Positions 59,914 through 64,000 of a stretch of 64,000 bases of DNA are shown one piece after another; position 1 is the stretch's first letter; the number at the start of each line of letters is the position of its first letter. The notes beneath the pieces are model-generated. The model did no database searches. It had not been told where the DNA came from and was given only the letters and a program-made list of their open reading frames with translations. The stretch covers positions 1,191,557 through 1,255,556 of the forward strand of contig JH720305.1 of the NCBI GenBank assembly GCA_000231825.2, read 5' to 3'. Made by a program: the position numbers and the translations under genes. The DNA comes from Tetrahymena elliotti 4EA (Eukaryota; Ciliophora; Oligohymenophorea; Hymenostomatida; Tetrahymenidae).

Positions 59914-60884
59914 GCACTGGCCTCCTCTCAATAATGAATATCTCAATAAAAAATTGAAGATTTAAAAACTAATAAAAATGACTTAAGTAAAAAAGTAATC
60001 AATTTCTATGATAAATTTATTCAAGAAATGGTTCAATTATTATCTGAAAAAAAGAAATAATAACTAACGGAAGTATAAAAAATTTATTAAGTTAGAGAGA
60101 GAATATTAAATGAATATACGGAGTTAGTATAAATAAATTAATAGAATCTAAATCACATGAAGACAAGCAATTAGAAAAAATTGAAAATGATTTAAAATTA
60201 TACATAGATTCTTAATACAAATGTGCTGAAAATAGTTCAAAATATCTTAATGGTTTAATGACTCTTTTTGAAGTGATATCTTAAACAAAATAATAAAAAC
60301 CAAACCAAATAAAATAAAACATCTCAAATTTTGCATATACAATACACTTGTATCCTTTTAATTATTTTAATTTTACTGATATAAAGGATATGTTTAGTCT
60401 TGATAAAAATAATAGGTGTAAGATGATATAAAAGAGTCCATTTTTAAGAATAACGAGGAAACATTAATAATTATTAAATTAATTTAATGTAATTAAGACA
60501 TTTATTATTAAATAATTATACCAGTAAGAATAATATTAAGATCTTTATTATCATTCCTAAATGTACTATTTGAATAACACAGTTTTCAGATAAACAAAAT
60601 TTCTAAAGCATAAAAGTTCTATCACTTTTTGTGAAATAAAAAATTCAAAGAAAATGATAAGCTAAGGTCTATTTGGAGATAATATATTTGTCCAATAATT
60701 ATATATTAATTAAGCTTTGAGAATAGGCAAAAAATATGTTTTTTTAATAAGAATAAATAATTTAAAATAAAATATTTAGAATTTCAGCAGAATTTTGATT
60801 AAAGAAAATATTAATTTGATGAAAAATATTATTTTGGTTTTTAGTTAAAGCCCTAAAAAGATGAGAATTTACAAGAATCAATGA
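59914..60884 (+). pseudogene. Coiled-coil protein relic with frame shifts
   Basis: A start-less open text with good amphipathic composition: HWPPLNNEYLNKK, then after a one-base loss near 59946-59953 the frame continues DLKTNKNDLSKKVINFYDKF, EMVQLLSEKKKQQLTEVQKI and REILNEYTE-like text, then after another shift near 60130-60140 LIESKSHEDKQLEKIENDLK and AENSSKYLNGLMTLFEVISQ. The remaining frame stays open to TGA at 60882 but turns AT-driven in composition. Ciliates have many B-box plus coiled-coil proteins whose text after the zinc-binding part is similar; that resemblance is my inference. No intact zinc finger precedes it. Two shifts and no start argue for a pseudogene, though unrecognised introns are possible. 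Confidence 0.4.
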
Positions 60885-61445
60885 ATACTGTTGATTTTTA
60901 AGAGCTTGGTGAGCTTAAATGATTTAATCCAAGCATATATACCTTTTCAAAATTACTATTTAAACATATAACAAACATTTTATGAATACAATTTATCTAC
61001 TCTATAATTTCTAAATTATAAATCACATTTAATGTTAAAGATTGCATTTATGAAAAAAAGAGAAAACTTAAACATTTTATTTTACTATTTTGAAGTTGCT
61101 ATGAATAAAAGAAAAATACGGTAGCTAGCAATAGAAATAAATGAATTAATTAATAATTTTATGAAAAAATTAATTATTTTTTTCAATATTTGTTAAAATA
61201 AAATAAATTTTGAAAGATTTTATTAGTATTTTAAGATATATGTATATTGAGTTTATTAACCAAATCATTGAGTAGAATATCAAAAATTAATTAGTTGTAT
61301 TAAGATTAAATGAACAAAAGCTATTACAAACATCAATCAGTATATTGAAACAAGAATTCTACTTATTTGAAAATTCTTAATTTAAGATTTATTTTGTAAA
61401 TTTTGCTTTTTAAAATAACCCATTTATAACTTGTTTCTAAATCTA
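60885..61445. other. Intergenic, AT-rich
   Basis: Spacer between the coiled-coil relic and the 3' end of the NDUFA2-like gene. Nothing recognisable. Confidence 0.5.
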
Positions 61446-62095
61446 TCACTTTTGCATTTAGCTGTTAACTTTGTTAGATTGTTCAACGAGAGTCTTGATA
61501 ATATCTAAATTAATAAAGCAAAATTTATGATTTACTGGGATAATTAAGTCAAAAATTTACTTTCAATTTCAGCTTCATTGTTATTAGCAGCAAAAGCCTT
61601 CTTTTCAACTCCATATTCTATAATAATTAGAATAAATATTTTAGTTGCATAATTATTTATGATATTTTATAAATCTAATTTGTATTGCTTATCAATGATC
61701 TTCAATCTAAAACTAAATAAATATTCATACAATATCTGGCTATAATGTAAGGATCGGCTTCTTCACATTCTCTAACAATCAAAGGGAAATTAGGATTTTA
61801 ATTTTTTAAGTTCCAGTAGTTTTTAGAGATGTAGTTTCTATGATATTCATTAGTAAAATAATTTAGATTATACTTTATTTAAAATAATCAATAAAATGAA
61901 TGATATTATGTCAAGAAATAAACATAATTTTTGGATTTAAAATGCTTTTTTTCTAAAATAAAATATTTTTTTAGTTCTCCTTAAGTTAAGTAAACAATTC
62001 AAGTACCTAAGACCAAGAGATCTTTAAGAATTTTAGCAAAAAACAAATCTAAGTTCCCTTAAGTTAGTTCCAATTAATTTTTACCAAGAGCTCAT
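61446..62095 (-). CDS. NDUFA2: Mitochondrial complex I subunit NDUFA2 (B8), thioredoxin-like L51/S25/CI-B8 domain
   Basis: Accessory subunit of NADH:ubiquinone oxidoreductase on the matrix arm. Four exons (62095-62007, 61837-61731, 61617-61561, 61504-61446) with consistent phases give 103 aa, the family's normal length. Motifs: GTNLRELRFVFCQNSQRSLG (human: LREIRIHLCQRSPGSQG), KNYWNLKNQNPNFPLIVREC, EEADPYIIARY then YGVEKKAF, matching the P-I-L-I-R-E-C ... A-R-Y-x-x-G pattern, and a closing helix IIKTLVEQSNKVNSQMQK. Of the two Cys of the vertebrate protein, both positions (FCQ and REC) are kept. As in other species there is no obvious presequence. Identification is firm. Confidence 0.92.
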
Positions 62096-62738
62096 TCTTA
62101 ATAAAGCGCTATTTATACTTCTTTTTCTAAATGATATTTTTCTTTATTTTTAATAAATTAAATAAATAAATTTTCCTATGATTTTTAGAAGTATCTTCTT
62201 TCATCCTATCTTTCAATCAAATAAAGCATTGAATTATCAATCAATCCTTTAAATTCTATTAATTTCTTTAACTAAAATCAATCAAGTATTTGTATTTTTA
62301 CTTGCTTCTTTCAATTATAAATAAATCACTTTTATATTTTTTAATTATTGTTATGCATGATGATGATGATGATGATGATAGATTTTCAACAAATATAACA
62401 AAGCTTATTTATTATTTTAGTTAAATAGTTAAACGATTTAAAAACAGTTAATTTCATGAATTGGGAGTGTTTGATAAAGAGCTATTGATTGCTTGAGTTA
62501 ATGCATGTATGCAGAGATAAGTATAATTTTTTTATTTGATAATGTTAAACAAAAAGGACCAGTTGATTTTACATAAAATAAGGTTTGTTAATTAATTTTT
62601 CAAATAAAATTCTATAAATTTATTAAATTTTTCGATTCAAAAAACAAAAAATTAAATATTGAAATTTACAAAGTAAGTAAAAGAAATTTGTTTATAAAGA
62701 TAAATATCAATTTTTAGAAAGATACACCAGAAAGTTAA
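62096..62738. other. Intergenic between divergent genes
   Basis: Divergent promoter region with a trinucleotide repeat. It may include a first exon of the Gln-rich gene: an intron-like gtaagtaaaag...tttttag lies just before the 62.7-kb frame. Confidence 0.5.
62357..62379. repeat. (ATG)n trinucleotide microsatellite
   Basis: About eight perfect ATG/GAT units in the intergenic region upstream of the Gln-rich ORF. Confidence 0.9.
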
Positions 62739-64000
62739 ATGATTTAGGAAGTTCAATACAATCATATTGATGATTAAAGTTAGCAATAAGATCAAGCAGA
62801 GGAGGATTAGCAATATGGAGAATCATTTGGTCGTATTAGTTTAGATAATTATAAATAATACTTTGACAAAATCAATCAAGCATTAGAATAAAGCAGCTAA
62901 CTTACAAATTAAATGTTTGCTGATTAAAATTTTCAACAAAATGAAATGACTTATGAGGAAATATATAATAAGGAAAACATTGAAGATAAAGGGATAGATG
63001 AGATATCTAAAAAGATTTTGGAATATTAATTGTTCTATGGAATTCAAAATCCTGATGAGTAAATGATTCAACAAGCTACTATGAATCAATAAAATTTGAA
63101 TGAATAAAATACATTTTAATAGAATAGATTTGAATTACTTAGCTAAGAAATAGCAAATCGTATATAAGAAAGAGCTTTAGTTACAACAGATTAAAATAAT
63201 TAGTTTAATTTACATACCATAGAAGAGGAAGATATAAATGAAGAAGATTTAAGCATAGACAAAAAGCATAGAGTAAAAAAAATAGAAGTTCATCATTAAT
63301 AGTTAACTGAAAGCAATACTGATGAGCACTAACATTCTAATTAATAGGAGTAGAGTTCTCTTATATAGCATACATAAGATTAAATAAATCAAGAAAGCAG
63401 CTAGTAAGATGAATTTGAAGAAAGACATAGTCCACCAATGCCCATACCATAAGAAGAAGGTCCTAGATAAATGATTGTAGTGAAGGGAAATAGATATCTT
63501 ATTCAGAATTATGACAGTAACCATAATTAACAAGTAGATTAGCTTCGATTTTTTGCATAAAACAATTAACAATAAGATGAAAGAACGAAAGAAAATGAAG
63601 AGGATGAACTAAATCACTTTTAAAAGATAGAATAATAAATATAATTATATGAAAATTAGAATGGAAATTATGAAGAAGAATTGAATTATTAGTAATAATA
63701 AGAAGATTTAGTTGATAGAGAGGGTTAATAGGAAGAAAATGATAATTTACAATGTGATGAATAACAAGAAATAGAGAATCAATAATAATATTAATTATAA
63801 AAATAAGCTATTGAAGCATTTGTTTAACAATAGAACTAATAGTAATAGGTGTATAAAGAAAATTTGAACTAATAATTGATTACCCATGCTGGATAGTAAT
63901 AAAATGATATTTATTTGGCAGACCATTAAGAAATAAAATAAGAGAATTAACAAGCAAGATTTAATAATAAATAATATGATGATAGATTAACTATGGATGA
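62739..64000 (+). CDS. Gln/Asn/Glu-rich protein, N-terminal part, runs off the window
   Basis: An open frame of at least 420 codons without TGA to the window end. The frame is already open before the ATG at 62739, and a typical intron (donor aaa|gtaagt, acceptor tttttag ending about 62717) suggests an upstream first exon, so the true start may be earlier. Composition is dominated by Gln (mostly TAA and TAG), Glu and Asn, with more regular segments such as ESFGRISLDNYKQYFDKINQ, ISKKILEYQLFYGIQNPDEQ, RFELLSQEIANRIQERALVT and MIVVKGNRYLIQNYDSN. These short amphipathic helices within disorder resemble ciliate scaffold or ciliary proteins, but no domain can be named. No membrane segment is seen. 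Confidence 0.7.

Noticed and set aside
63303..63572. Minus-strand hydrophobic frame
   Set aside because: Complement of the Gln/His-rich coding strand of the last gene.

Overview
The window reads as macronuclear DNA of a Tetrahymena-like ciliate. It is very AT-rich. Recognisable proteins (CAP, Sec31, Dcn1, OSBP-related protein, TVP23, DHHC transferase, NDUFA2) read through TAA and TAG where glutamine fits, and the frames close at TGA. I therefore translated with TAA/TAG = Gln and TGA = stop. Introns are mostly about 45-130 nt, GT(A)...AG and AT-rich. I saw no rRNA, tRNA, CRISPR or telomeric repeat. No database was searched: family names rest on motifs I can read.

Layout. 0-13 kb: the C-terminal part of a cyclase-associated protein (+), an HMG-box/chromo-like protein (+), a possibly lipid-anchored glycosyltransferase-like protein (-), a Gln/Asn-rich protein (-), and an unidentified 230-aa protein with codon use that suggests high expression (+). 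13.7-20.5 kb: a USP25/28-like ubiquitin protease with many introns, then an OSBP-related lipid-transfer protein. 20.5-25.6 kb: a gene-poor desert of about 5 kb. 25.6-35.2 kb: two tandem paralogous membrane proteins (+), then two tandem paralogous secreted or membrane purple acid phosphatases (-). 35.5-36.1 kb: a 520-base run of N. 36.5-48 kb: a small probable mitochondrial protein (-), SEC31 (+), DCN1 (+) and a DHHC palmitoyltransferase (-). 48.8-51.4 kb: a protein kinase gene with several reading-frame breaks (-). 52-55.3 kb: a leucine-rich-repeat gene in which each repeat is one exon (+), and TVP23 (-). 56.3-60.9 kb: an intronless E2-fold (UBC) protein (-), a decayed partial copy of its 3' end, and a frame-broken coiled-coil relic. 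61.4-64 kb: the complex I subunit NDUFA2 (-) and a Gln-rich ORF running off the window (+).

There are no operons. Themes recur but need not imply co-regulation: ubiquitin/NEDD8 handling (USP, Dcn1, UBC protein), Golgi/ER traffic and lipids (Sec31, TVP23, ORP, DHHC), and extracellular phosphatases. The most unusual features are the exon-per-repeat LRR gene, in-frame TGA codons in the 3' end of the USP gene, clustered frame breaks in the kinase gene, a start codon isolated on its own exon in DCN1, possible GC-AG introns, and several local duplications at different stages of decay.
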